This document shows, piece by piece, positions 51,394 to 59,934 of a stretch of DNA of 64,000 bases. Below the pieces are notes generated by a model. That model ran no database searches. It was not told the origin of the DNA and was given only the letters and a program-made list of their open reading frames with translations. Source of the stretch: Azospirillum sp. OGB3 (GTDB lineage Bacteria > Pseudomonadota > Alphaproteobacteria > Azospirillales > Azospirillaceae); NCBI RefSeq assembly GCF_014192915.1, contig NZ_JACHYN010000004.1, positions 248,001 through 312,000 of the forward strand, given 5' to 3'. The translations under genes were made by a program, and so were the position numbers. How positions within the stretch are numbered: position 1 is the first letter of the stretch; every line of letters starts with the position of its first letter.

Positions 51394-53559
51394 TCAGACG
51401 ATCGGGTTGGCCTTGGAGGCCGAGGAGATGGTGTTGTTGGTCACCGTCTGCTTGATGCTGTCGGCGATGTTGATCGCCGCACGGCCGTTGTTGTTGTAGA
51501 AGGTGTTGTCGTACAGGCTCAGCGTGATCGACCCGGCGCCCTTCAGGTGCTCCATGATGCCGCCGTTGTTGTTGAAGATCTCGTTGCCGTAGATCTTGTA
51601 GGTGACATTGGTGCCCTGGTTCTGGCCGATCGAGATGCCGACGTTCGAGTTGCCGAAGATCGTGTTGTTGTAGATCTCGGTGCTCGACTTGGCGAGGATG
51701 CCGGCGCCGCGCGGGTTCGAGGAGATCACGTTGTCGTGGATCTTCAGCGTGCTGTTGGCCTGGCTGTGGTCGTGGTACAGCCCGTGCGACCGGCCGTCGC
51801 CGCCGCCGCTGCCGTTGTTGACGATCGTGTTGCCGGCGATCTCGCCGCTCAGGATGCGGCCGTTCCAGCCCGAATACACCGCGTCGGTCCGCCAGCCGTT
51901 GTCGCTGATGACGCTGTTGGTGATGTACTGGTTGGCGTTGTCGTAGGAGTAGTGGACGATGCCGTAGCCGCCGTTGCCGTCGACCGTCGAGTGATCGATG
52001 CGCAGGTTGTTCGACGTGCCGCTCACCACGATGCCCGAGCCCCGGTTGTCCAGGATCTGGGAGTTGGTGACCTTCACGTTGGTGGCGCCGCCGTTGAGCA
52101 GCAGACCGGTGTCGTTCGAGCCCGTCATCGTCAGGTTGTCGAACGTGATGTTGTCCTTGTTGTTCAGGCTGACGGCGTAGCTGGCGCCGCTCTTCGCCTT
52201 GATGATCGGGTCTGCGCCGGTGCCGTAGGCGCCGTAGATGATCGGCTTGTCGGAGGTGCCGGAGGTGGAGACCAGCAGGCTGTCGGTCCAGGTCTCGCCG
52301 CGCTCGAACAGGACCAGCGAACCGGCGGCGAAGTTGGTCGAGTTCACCTTGGCCAGCGACTTCCAGGCTTGGTTCGGGTTGTTGCCCGAGTTGCTGTCGT
52401 TGCCGTGCGTCGCGTCGATGTAGAAGACCTGCGAGGCCGGGGTCGCCGGGTAGTCCGACGTGCCGCCGCCCGGGTTCGACGGGGCGGGCGGGGCCGTCGG
52501 AGTGGTCGGAGTGGTCGGAGTCGTGGGGGTGGTGGGCGTGGTCGGCGTCGTGGTCGAGGAGGGGAAGAAGTCCTTGGGGGCGGCGACGACCAGCGTACCG
52601 TTCCACCACATGCCGGACTGGCCCTTGACCACGTCCTTGCCGTCGAGCGCGCCCTTGTCATAGGTCACCGAGGCATCGGTCGGGTTGACCGCGTTGCCGT
52701 TGATGGTGATCTTGTTGACGATCAGGTTGCGGTCCTGGCCGTTCACCGTGGCGTCGTTGTCGTACTGGATCTGGACCTTGTGGGCCTGACCGGGAGCGAT
52801 GTCGGCGGTGAAGCTGTAGTCCTTGGCGGCGGTGCCGGCGGAGCCCTCGCCGATGACCTTGCCGTCCACCATCACCTTGAAGTGCGGGGCGACGCCGCCC
52901 GCCAGATTGCCGGCGGCGTTGACGACGATCTTCGTGGCGCCCGTCACCGCTTCGGCGGTCGCGGCGGGGAAGTATTCCTTGGGGGCGGCGACGACCAGCG
53001 TGCCGTCCCACCACATGCCCGACTGGCCCTTGATGACGTCCTTGCCGTCGAGCGCGCCCTTGTCGTAGGTCACCGACGGGTCGGTCGCGTCGAGCGCGTG
53101 GCCGTTGATGGTGATCTTGTTGACGATCAGGTTGCGGTCCTGACCGTTCACCGTGGCGTCGTTGTCGTACTGGATCTGGATCTTGTGGGCCTGATCCGCT
53201 GTGACGTTGGCGTTGAAGGTGAAGTCCTTGGCGTCGGTGCCGGCGGAGCCTTCGCCGATGACCTTGCCGTCCACCATCACCTTGAAGTGCGGGGCGACGC
53301 CGCCCGCCAGATTGCCGGCGGCGTTGATGACGATCTTCGTCGCGTTGTCGGCGGTCGCGACGGCGTCGGCCAGCGCCAGCGGCTGCGCGGTCTGCAGGGC
53401 CTGCGCCTGGAGGAGGGAGGCCGGCGTCGCGAAGGAATCGGCGGTGGACACGGAGGTCTCGCTGATGCTCAGATGCGCCGTGTCGGCGCCGAGATCACCG
53501 GCGTAGTTGGTGTGGTCGGCCAGATCCTGATGGTGAAGGTCGATACCCAGATCGTCCAT
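51394..53559 (-). CDS. Beta-helix protein with duplicated carbohydrate-binding domains
   Basis: 721 aa. Two near-identical domains at residues 73-207 and 208-335 resemble calcium-dependent xylan-binding modules (CBM36/60-like): ATKIVINAAGNLAGGVAPHF, then IQIQYDNDATVNGQDRNLIV, then GQSGMWWDGTLVVA. A linker of TPT repeats (about 336-356) is followed by a right-handed beta-helix at about 379-721 (VFYIDATHGNDSNSGNNPNQ, SHGLYHDHSQANSTLKIHDN). There is no Sec signal; the first 40 residues are acidic. It is a paralogue of the protein at 46849-48102. A role in binding and modifying the exopolysaccharide is likely from context. Export by a leaderless route is possible but unproven. Confidence 0.8.
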   Translation of the reverse strand: MDDLGIDLHHQDLADHTNYAGDLGADTAHLSISETSVSTADSFATPASLLQAQALQTAQPLALADAVATADNATKIVINAAGNLAGGVAPHFKVMVDGKVIGEGSAGTDAKDFTFNANVTADQAHKIQIQYDNDATVNGQDRNLIVNKITINGHALDATDPSVTYDKGALDGKDVIKGQSGMWWDGTLVVAAPKEYFPAATAEAVTGATKIVVNAAGNLAGGVAPHFKVMVDGKVIGEGSAGTAAKDYSFTADIAPGQAHKVQIQYDNDATVNGQDRNLIVNKITINGNAVNPTDASVTYDKGALDGKDVVKGQSGMWWNGTLVVAAPKDFFPSSTTTPTTPTTPTTPTTPTTPTAPPAPSNPGGGTSDYPATPASQVFYIDATHGNDSNSGNNPNQAWKSLAKVNSTNFAAGSLVLFERGETWTDSLLVSTSGTSDKPIIYGAYGTGADPIIKAKSGASYAVSLNNKDNITFDNLTMTGSNDTGLLLNGGATNVKVTNSQILDNRGSGIVVSGTSNNLRIDHSTVDGNGGYGIVHYSYDNANQYITNSVISDNGWRTDAVYSGWNGRILSGEIAGNTIVNNGSGGGDGRSHGLYHDHSQANSTLKIHDNVISSNPRGAGILAKSSTEIYNNTIFGNSNVGISIGQNQGTNVTYKIYGNEIFNNNGGIMEHLKGAGSITLSLYDNTFYNNNGRAAINIADSIKQTVTNNTISSASKANPIV
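52493..52558. repeat. 9-bp tandem repeats encoding a TPT linker
   Basis: About six copies of a 9-bp unit (variants of GTCGGAGTG on the plus strand) encode the Thr-Pro-Thr linker between the carbohydrate-binding and beta-helix domains. Such repeats change length easily. Confidence 0.75.
52571..53343. repeat. Tandem duplication of the carbohydrate-binding domain, 405-bp period
   Basis: Blocks starting at 52571 and 52976 (both TCCTTGGGGGCGGCGACGAC) are nearly identical over about 370 bp. The few differences are mostly silent or conservative. This points to a recent duplication or ongoing gene conversion inside the gene. Confidence 0.85.
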
Positions 53560-53990
53560 GGTCTGCACTCTCTTGCTTGTGGGGACGCCACCGCGTTGGG
53601 TGGCCAGCGGGGCCGGCACGCGGTCGGTGCGTCCCCTTCCTTTCGGTTAGCGTCATCGCCTTTTGGCTTACCCCTTAAGACTAGCCGCTTCGCTGTGGCC
53701 TTAAATGGGACGATTTTAGGATAATAAATCTCAAATGCGTGATATTTGGGTCACAGTGAGGCCGATCCGCACTGGTGGCGGGGTGGCTCGGTGCTGCAAC
53801 CGGTGGGAAAAGCGTCGCCGTCACCCGCCGCGGCGACGGGACTGAGCGGAGCGATGCGCAGCCAAGGATGGCGGGGCTGCGGACAAAAAGGAGGATGGTT
53901 CCGGAATCAGGCCATCCATTGACTCGCGTCAATCCGCCGGAGCCGGTCCGGGCGTAGCCTTCCTCCATGCATCGCTAAGGAGAAGGTGAC
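53560..53990. other. Intergenic region upstream of the carbohydrate-binding beta-helix gene
   Basis: About 430 bases. The part near the beta-helix gene (53640-53760) is AT-rich (AGGATAATAAATCTCAAATG) and should hold its promoter. An AAGGGGTAA-like motif read on the minus strand also occurs in the leader at 45510-45530. No gene was found before the small open frame at 53991. Confidence 0.45.
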
Positions 53991-54137
53991 ATGGAGACGA
54001 TGGTCTTTCTGGTGCTGGCGCTTCTGCTGACCGGCTTCCTGACGGCGCTGTCGGTGCTGGGCATGGCCACGCTGCACGCCACGGTGCGGGTCATTCTTCC
54101 GGCCCGCCGCCCGGTGGCTCCCGTCCGGGTGTCCTGA
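53991..54137 (+). CDS. Small hydrophobic protein, 48 aa
   Basis: A short frame with a strong AAGGAGAAGG ribosome binding site just upstream of ATG 53991. The product is one membrane helix (VFLVLALLLTGFLTALSVLG) with a basic, proline-rich C-terminus (RRPVAPVRVS). It is too short to assign to a family. It converges with the Lrp-type gene. Confidence 0.55.
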   Translation: METMVFLVLALLLTGFLTALSVLGMATLHATVRVILPARRPVAPVRVS

Positions 54138-54160
54138 CCGGGTGCCTTATACGATAGGAA

Positions 54161-54622
54161 TCAGAGGGGGAGGGGGCCGTCGTTCTTGACCTCCTCCATC
54201 ACCGCGTAGGTGCGCGTCTCCCGGACGCCGGGCAGTGACAGCAGCACATCCCCGAGGAACCGCCGGTAGGCCGCCATGTCGGCCACCCGCGTCTTCACCA
54301 GATAGTCGAACCCGCCGGCCACCATGTGGCATTCCAGAACCTCCGGCGCGTGTCGGATGGCCTGGGCGAAGCGGTCGAACACGTCGGGCGTCGTCTTGTC
54401 GAGCAGCACCTCGACGAACACCATCAGCCCGAAGCCCAGCCGGTGCGGATCGAGCCGCGCCGTGAACCCCGTGACATAGCCGTCCTTCAGCAGCCGCCGC
54501 ATCCGCTCGCCGGCGGTCGTGGGCGACAGGCCGACCCGCTCCGCCAGATCCACGGCGGAAATCCGCCCGTCCATCTGCAAAATCGCCAGGATGCGCCGGT
54601 CGGTTCGGTCAAGCTCCGTCAT
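54161..54622 (-). CDS. Lrp/AsnC family regulator, probable proline-use regulator (PutR-like)
   Basis: 153 aa. Residues 1-50 form the AsnC-type helix-turn-helix (LDRTDRRILAILQMDGRISA, DLAERVGLSPTTAGERMRRL) and residues 65-145 the RAM ligand-binding domain (VFVEVLLDKTTPDVFDRFAQ, GGFDYLVKTRVADMAAYRRF). In other alphaproteobacteria a divergent Lrp protein next to putA (PutR) activates it in response to proline. Here it diverges from proC-putA, which supports that role. ATG 54622 is chosen; a GTG at 54628 would add two residues. Confidence 0.85.
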   Translation of the reverse strand: MTELDRTDRRILAILQMDGRISAVDLAERVGLSPTTAGERMRRLLKDGYVTGFTARLDPHRLGFGLMVFVEVLLDKTTPDVFDRFAQAIRHAPEVLECHMVAGGFDYLVKTRVADMAAYRRFLGDVLLSLPGVRETRTYAVMEEVKNDGPLPL

Positions 54623-54790
54623 TTCCACGCTCCGTGCCGTCCTTAGCCGTTGATATCGCGGCTAATGGGCAAAAACAACCGTGGAGGCACGGCGACCTCC
54701 GCGATAGTCTGCGGATGCCGCAGTGGAACAAGCAAAACAAAGCGGACGCTGTGGCTTTGAAAAGACGAATTGGATCGGGTGAGAGACACC

Positions 54791-55657
54791 GTGACCTTCG
54801 ATATTGGCCCCAACGCCGCGGATGGCGCCGGCACGATCCTGCTGCTGGGCGCCGGACGCATGGGCGGCGCCATGCTGCGCGGCTGGCTGGCGCAGGGCGT
54901 GCCGGCCGCCGCGATTTCGGTCGCCGACCCCAGCCCCGCGCCGGATCTGGTCGAACTGGCCGCCCGGACCGGCGTCCGCTTGAACCCGACGGACGGCGCC
55001 GCGGTCGATACCGCCCCAGTCGATACCCTCGTGGTCGCGGTCAAGCCGCAGATGGTCGAGAGCGCCGCGGCGGGCGTGCAGGCGACGCTGGCGCCGCACA
55101 CGCTGGTGCTGTCGATCATGGCGGGCAAGACGCTGGCCGACCTGCGCCGCCTGTTCCCGGCGGCGGGCAGCGTCGTGCGGGCCATGCCCAACCTGCCGGC
55201 GGCGGTCGGCCGCGGCGCCACCGTTGCGGTCGCCGAACCGGGCTGCCCGGCCGACCGCAGGGAGCGCGCCGCCTCACTGCTGACCGCCGTCGGGAGCCTG
55301 GAGTGGCTGGCCGATGAGGCTCTGGTCGACGCCGCCACGGCTCTGTCCGGTTCCGGCCCCGCCTATGTCTTCTATCTCGTGGAGTGCCTGACCCGCGCCG
55401 GGGTGGAGGTGGGGCTGCCCGCCGACGTCTCGGAACGGCTGGCCCGCGCCACGGTCGAGGGGGCGGGGGCGCTGATGGGCGCCACCGGCCAGCCGGCGGC
55501 CGAGCTGCGGGCCGGCGTGACCTCCCCCGGCGGGACCACGGCGGCCGGCCTTTCCAAGCTGATGGCCGATGACCACCTCCAGAGTCTGTTGAACGCGACC
55601 CTGCGCGCGGCGGCCCAACGCGCCGCCGAACTGGGCGGAACCGGCCCGAAGGCCTGA
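54791..55657 (+). CDS. proC: Pyrroline-5-carboxylate reductase
   Basis: NADPH-dependent P5C reductase (288 aa), the last step of proline synthesis. The Rossmann motif is LLGAGRMGGAMLRGWL, substrate and cofactor motifs are VVAVKPQM and SIMAGKTLADL, and the C-terminal signature is GSGPAYVFYLVECL followed by TSPGGTTAAGL. The GTG at 54791 has GAGAG five bases upstream; TTG 54770 and GTG 54779 are alternative starts. It lies directly upstream of putA on the same strand, so P5C-forming and P5C-reducing enzymes share a locus. Confidence 0.9.
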   Translation: MTFDIGPNAADGAGTILLLGAGRMGGAMLRGWLAQGVPAAAISVADPSPAPDLVELAARTGVRLNPTDGAAVDTAPVDTLVVAVKPQMVESAAAGVQATLAPHTLVLSIMAGKTLADLRRLFPAAGSVVRAMPNLPAAVGRGATVAVAEPGCPADRRERAASLLTAVGSLEWLADEALVDAATALSGSGPAYVFYLVECLTRAGVEVGLPADVSERLARATVEGAGALMGATGQPAAELRAGVTSPGGTTAAGLSKLMADDHLQSLLNATLRAAAQRAAELGGTGPKA

Positions 55658-55739
55658 CCCGAAAGCCTGAGAAGCACACCCCTTTTCACCATCAGGGACC
55701 GGCTCGCCCCCGGCCTGCGGATTCGAGCGGACGACACCG

Positions 55740-58700
55740 ATGAACAGCATGATCAACCCAACCGCCACCCGGACCGCCACCCCGTCCGCCGCCTCCGGCA
55801 GCGCGGCGCCGTTCGCGGACTTCGCCCCGCCGATCCGCCCGGCGACCGATCTGCGCGCCGCAATCACCGCCGCCTACCGCCGGCCCGAGCCGGAGTGCCT
55901 GCCCTTCCTGTTCGAGCAGGCGTCGCTGCCGCCCGGCATCGTCACCGCGGCGGCGGCCACCGCCCGCAAGCTGATCACCGCGCTCCGCGCCAAGCCGCGG
56001 GGCCGCGGCGTGGAGGGGCTGATCCACGAATACAGCCTGTCCAGCCAGGAGGGCATGGCGCTGATGTGCCTGGCGGAGGCGCTGCTGCGCATCCCCGACC
56101 ACGCCACGCGCGACGCGCTGATCCGCGACAAGATCGCCGGGGGCGACTGGCAGGCGCATCTCGGCAAGGGCGGCTCGATGTTCGTCAACGCCGCCACCTG
56201 GGGCCTGCTGATCACCGGCAAGCTGACCTCGGCGGGCGGCGAGCAGGCGCTGTCCTCCGCCCTGACGCGCCTGATCGCGCGCGGCGGCGAGCCGCTGATC
56301 CGCCGTGGCGTCGATTTCGCCATGCGCATGATGGGCGAGCAGTTCGTCACCGGCCAGACCATCCAGGAGGCGCTGACCAACGCCCGCCCGATGGAGGCCG
56401 AGGGCTTCCGCTACTCCTACGACATGCTGGGAGAGGCCGCCCTGACGGCGGAGGACGCCGCGCGCTACTACGCCGACTATGAGAACGCCATCCACGCCAT
56501 CGGCAAGGCGTCGGCGGGGCGTGGCGTCTATGAGGGGCCGGGCATCTCCATCAAGCTGTCGGCGATCCACCCGCGCTATTCCCGCGCCCAGGCCGACCGG
56601 GTGATGGACGAGCTGCTGCCGCGCGTGAAGGCGCTGGCGCTGCTCGCCAAGGGCTACGACATCGGCCTGAACATCGATGCCGAGGAGGCCGACCGGCTGG
56701 AGCTGTCGCTCGACCTGATGGAATCGCTGTGCTTCGATCCGGATCTGGTGGGCTGGAACGGCATCGGCTTCGTCGTCCAGGCCTACGGCAAGCGCTGCCC
56801 CTACGTCATCGACTTCCTGGTCGATCTGGCGCGGCGCAGCGGCCACCGGCTGATGATCCGGCTGGTCAAGGGCGCCTATTGGGACAGCGAGATCAAGCGC
56901 GCCCAGCTCGATGGCCTGCCCGACTTCCCGGTCTACACGCGCAAGGTCTACACCGACGTCTCCTACGTTGCCTGCGCCCGCAAGCTGCTGGCCGCCCCCG
57001 ATGCGGTGTTCCCGCAGTTCGCCACCCACAACGCCCAGACGCTCGCCACCATCTATGAGATGGCCGGCAGCGACTTCCAGGTCGGCAAGTACGAGTTCCA
57101 GTGCCTGCACGGCATGGGCGAGCCGCTCTACAAGGAGGTCGTCGGCCCGCTGAAGCGGCCCTGCCGCATCTACGCTCCGGTCGGCACGCACGAGACGCTG
57201 CTGGCCTATCTGGTCCGCCGCCTGCTGGAGAACGGGGCCAACAGCTCCTTCGTCAACCGCATCGCCGACCCGGCGGTCCCGGTCGACGAACTGGTCGCCG
57301 ATCCGGTGGCGGTCGCCAGGGCCATCGCCCCGCTGGGCGCGCCGCACGCGCTGATCGCCCTGCCGCGGAACCTCTACGCGCCGGAGCGGGCGAACTCCGC
57401 CGGCCTCGACCTGTCCGACGAGACGGAGCTGGCCCGCCTGTCCGCCGCCCTGTCGGCGAGCGCCGAAATGACCTGGACCGCAGCACCGCTGCTGGCCGAC
57501 GGCGAGCGGGCGGGGCAGCCCCAGCCGGTGCGCAACCCCGCCGACCGCCGCGACGTGGTCGGCTCGGTGACCGAGGCGAGCGAGGCCCTGGTGGCGGAGG
57601 CCTTCGGCCACGCCGTCGCGGCGGCGCCCGCCTGGGCCGCCACCCCGCCGGAGGAGCGCGCCGCCAGCCTGTTCCGCGCCGCCGATGCCATGCAGGAGCG
57701 GATGCCGACCCTGCTCGGCCTGATCGTCCGCGAGGCCGGGAAGTCGCTGCCCAACGCCATCGCCGAGGTGCGGGAGGCCATCGACTTCCTGCGCTATTAC
57801 GGGGCGCAGGCGCGCGACCGTTTCGACAACGCCACCCACCGCCCGCTGGGGCCGGTGGTCTGCATCAGCCCGTGGAACTTCCCGCTGGCCATCTTCTCCG
57901 GCCAGATCGCCGCGGCGCTGGCCGCCGGCAACCCGGTGCTGGCGAAGCCGGCCGAGGAAACCCCGCTGATCGCCGCCGAGGCCGTGCGCATCCTGCACGC
58001 CGCGGGCATTCCCGCCGGGGCGCTCCAGCTTCTCCCCGGCGCGGGCGAGGTCGGCGCCGCCCTGGTCGGGAATGAGGCGGTGCGCGGCGTGATGTTCACC
58101 GGCTCCACCGAGGTGGCGCGGCTGATCCAGCGCCAGCTCGCCGGGCGCCTGCTGCCCGACGGCGCGCCGATCCCGCTGATCGCCGAGACCGGCGGCCAGA
58201 ACGCCATGATCGTGGACAGCTCCGCCCTGGCCGAGCAGGTGGTCGGCGACGTGATCGCGTCTGCCTTCGACAGCGCCGGGCAGCGCTGCTCCGCCCTGCG
58301 CATCCTTTGCCTGCAGGAGGACGTGGCCGACCGCACGCTCGCCATGCTGAAGGGCGCCATGCGGGAGCTGCGCATCGGCAACCCCGACCGGCTGGCGGTC
58401 GATGTCGGCCCGGTCATCAGCGAGGAGGCCCGCGCCACCATCGCCGCCCACATCGAGGCGATGCGCGCCAAGGGCCGCAACGTGGAGTTCCTGCCGCTGC
58501 CCGCCGAGACGGCGGAAGGCACCTTCGTCGCCCCGACCGTGATCGAGATCGGCGGCATCCATGAGCTTGAGCGGGAGGTCTTCGGCCCGGTCCTGCACGT
58601 CGTCCGCTTCCACCGCGACGACCTCGACGCGCTGGTCGACTCCATCAACGCCACCGGCTACGGCCTGACCTTCGGCCTGCACACCCGCATCGACGCGACC

Positions 58701-59468
58701 ATCGAGCGGGTGACCGGGCGGATCGGGGCGGGCAACGTCTACGTCAACCGCAACACCATCGGCGCGGTGGTGGGGGTGCAGCCTTTCGGCGGCCACGGCC
58801 TGTCGGGCACCGGTCCCAAGGCGGGCGGTCCGCTCTACCTCTCCCGCCTGCTCAGCCGCCGGCCCAAGGGCTGGCTGGAGTTCCGCGGGCCGGACGCGGC
58901 GCGCGCGGCGGGGCTGGCTTACGGCGAGTGGCTGCGCGCCAAGGGCTTCACGGCCGAGGCGTCGCGCTGCGCCGGCTATGTGGCGCGCAGCGCCATCGGC
59001 GGCGGCGCGGAGCTGAACGGCCCGGTGGGCGAGCGCAACCTCTATGAGCTGCACGGACGGGGCCGCGTCCTGCTGTTGCCGCAGACGCGGACGGGCCTGC
59101 TGCTCCAGCTCGGCGCGGTCCTGGCGACGGGCAACAGCGCCGCGGTGGACGCCCCGCCGGAGCTGGCCGAACTGCTGCGTGGCCTGCCCCCGGCGCTGGC
59201 CGCCAAGGTGCGGACCACGGCGGATTGGCGGGACGTCGGGCCGCTCGCCGCGGTTCTGGTCGAGGGCGAGCGCGAGCGCGTGACCGCCGTCAACCGGCGC
59301 GTCGCGGAGTTGCCCGGCCCGATCCTGCTGGTGCAGGCGGCGACGGCCGAGGCGCTGGCGGCGGGACGGGGCGAGGGCTACGACCTCGATCTGCTGCTCA
59401 ACGAGCGGTCGGTCAGCGTCAACACCGCGGCGGCCGGCGGCAACGCCAGCCTCGTCGCGATGAGCTGA
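55740..59468 (+). CDS. putA: Bifunctional proline dehydrogenase / P5C dehydrogenase
   Basis: PutA (1242 aa) oxidises proline to glutamate in two steps. The FAD-dependent proline dehydrogenase barrel lies at about 60-500 (NIDAEEADRLELSLDLMESL, RLVKGAYWDSEIKRAQ, ATHNAQTLATI). The NAD-dependent aldehyde dehydrogenase follows at about 560-1010 (PWNFPLAIFSGQ, ETGGQNAMIVD with Glu816, and SAGQRCSALR with catalytic Cys850). A C-terminal domain extends to the end with the conserved GERNLYELHGRG and LLLNERSVSVNTAAAGGNAS motifs. There is no ribbon-helix-helix domain at the N-terminus, so it is a type B PutA and does not regulate itself; the divergent Lrp gene may. Confidence 0.95.
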   Translation: MNSMINPTATRTATPSAASGSAAPFADFAPPIRPATDLRAAITAAYRRPEPECLPFLFEQASLPPGIVTAAAATARKLITALRAKPRGRGVEGLIHEYSLSSQEGMALMCLAEALLRIPDHATRDALIRDKIAGGDWQAHLGKGGSMFVNAATWGLLITGKLTSAGGEQALSSALTRLIARGGEPLIRRGVDFAMRMMGEQFVTGQTIQEALTNARPMEAEGFRYSYDMLGEAALTAEDAARYYADYENAIHAIGKASAGRGVYEGPGISIKLSAIHPRYSRAQADRVMDELLPRVKALALLAKGYDIGLNIDAEEADRLELSLDLMESLCFDPDLVGWNGIGFVVQAYGKRCPYVIDFLVDLARRSGHRLMIRLVKGAYWDSEIKRAQLDGLPDFPVYTRKVYTDVSYVACARKLLAAPDAVFPQFATHNAQTLATIYEMAGSDFQVGKYEFQCLHGMGEPLYKEVVGPLKRPCRIYAPVGTHETLLAYLVRRLLENGANSSFVNRIADPAVPVDELVADPVAVARAIAPLGAPHALIALPRNLYAPERANSAGLDLSDETELARLSAALSASAEMTWTAAPLLADGERAGQPQPVRNPADRRDVVGSVTEASEALVAEAFGHAVAAAPAWAATPPEERAASLFRAADAMQERMPTLLGLIVREAGKSLPNAIAEVREAIDFLRYYGAQARDRFDNATHRPLGPVVCISPWNFPLAIFSGQIAAALAAGNPVLAKPAEETPLIAAEAVRILHAAGIPAGALQLLPGAGEVGAALVGNEAVRGVMFTGSTEVARLIQRQLAGRLLPDGAPIPLIAETGGQNAMIVDSSALAEQVVGDVIASAFDSAGQRCSALRILCLQEDVADRTLAMLKGAMRELRIGNPDRLAVDVGPVISEEARATIAAHIEAMRAKGRNVEFLPLPAETAEGTFVAPTVIEIGGIHELEREVFGPVLHVVRFHRDDLDALVDSINATGYGLTFGLHTRIDATIERVTGRIGAGNVYVNRNTIGAVVGVQPFGGHGLSGTGPKAGGPLYLSRLLSRRPKGWLEFRGPDAARAAGLAYGEWLRAKGFTAEASRCAGYVARSAIGGGAELNGPVGERNLYELHGRGRVLLLPQTRTGLLLQLGAVLATGNSAAVDAPPELAELLRGLPPALAAKVRTTADWRDVGPLAAVLVEGERERVTAVNRRVAELPGPILLVQAATAEALAAGRGEGYDLDLLLNERSVSVNTAAAGGNASLVAMS

Positions 59469-59534
59469 CCGGGGCGCTGCTGACCGGGGCGCTGACCAGG
59501 GAACGGACGGGTTGCGGGTCGGGCGGTGCGCCGC

Positions 59535-59723
59535 CTATCCCGCAATCTCCCGTTCGACCACCAGCTCCTCGCCGTCGATCCGCAGGAAGGACCCGACCTC
59601 CAGATCGCCACGTGCGATGGCGTCGTTGATGATGATCTGCGCCTCCGCGAGTGTGATCGTCCGGTCTTCGAAGAAAACCGACCCGTCGGCGTGGCGGATG
59701 ATCCGGAACGTTGCGGTGGCCAT
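59535..59723 (-). CDS. Small conserved-looking protein, 62 aa
   Basis: AAGGAGA lies eight bases upstream of the ATG at 59723. The product (ATFRIIRHADGSVFFEDR, LAEAQIIINDAIARGDLEVG) is soluble, mixed alpha/beta and not recognisable as a named family. A longer in-frame start at 59789 has no ribosome binding site. It converges with putA. Confidence 0.6.
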   Translation of the reverse strand: MATATFRIIRHADGSVFFEDRTITLAEAQIIINDAIARGDLEVGSFLRIDGEELVVEREIAG

Positions 59724-59934
59724 CCGGGTATTCTCCTTTGGCAATGCCCTTTCGATAACCGGCGCGCGGCGCATTCGTCGCGCCGGCATCGATTCTCGCG
59801 CGGTGCCGCGGCCATCGGACGGGACGCCGGGTGTGTCAATGACCGGAATGTTCTATCTGCGGATAGTTGACCGAACGCGAACCAACGGGTAGCCAAGAGG
59901 AGCGGAAGCTCCGCAGCGCAGGAGGATCATCAGG

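Noticed and set aside
45510..53680. AAGGGGTTAA-like motif shared by two exopolysaccharide leaders as a common regulator site
   Set aside because: Only about eight bases match, distances to the start codons differ greatly, and a copy is not clear in front of the other units.
55692..59054. 1120-codon minus-strand open frame opposite putA
   Set aside because: Antisense shadow of putA; the plus-strand frame has complete catalytic motifs, the minus-strand product has none.
59458..59510. Repeated CTGACCGGGGCGCTG blocks after the putA stop as a mobile-element scar
   Set aside because: Only two short adjacent copies and a partial third; simple slippage is enough to explain them.
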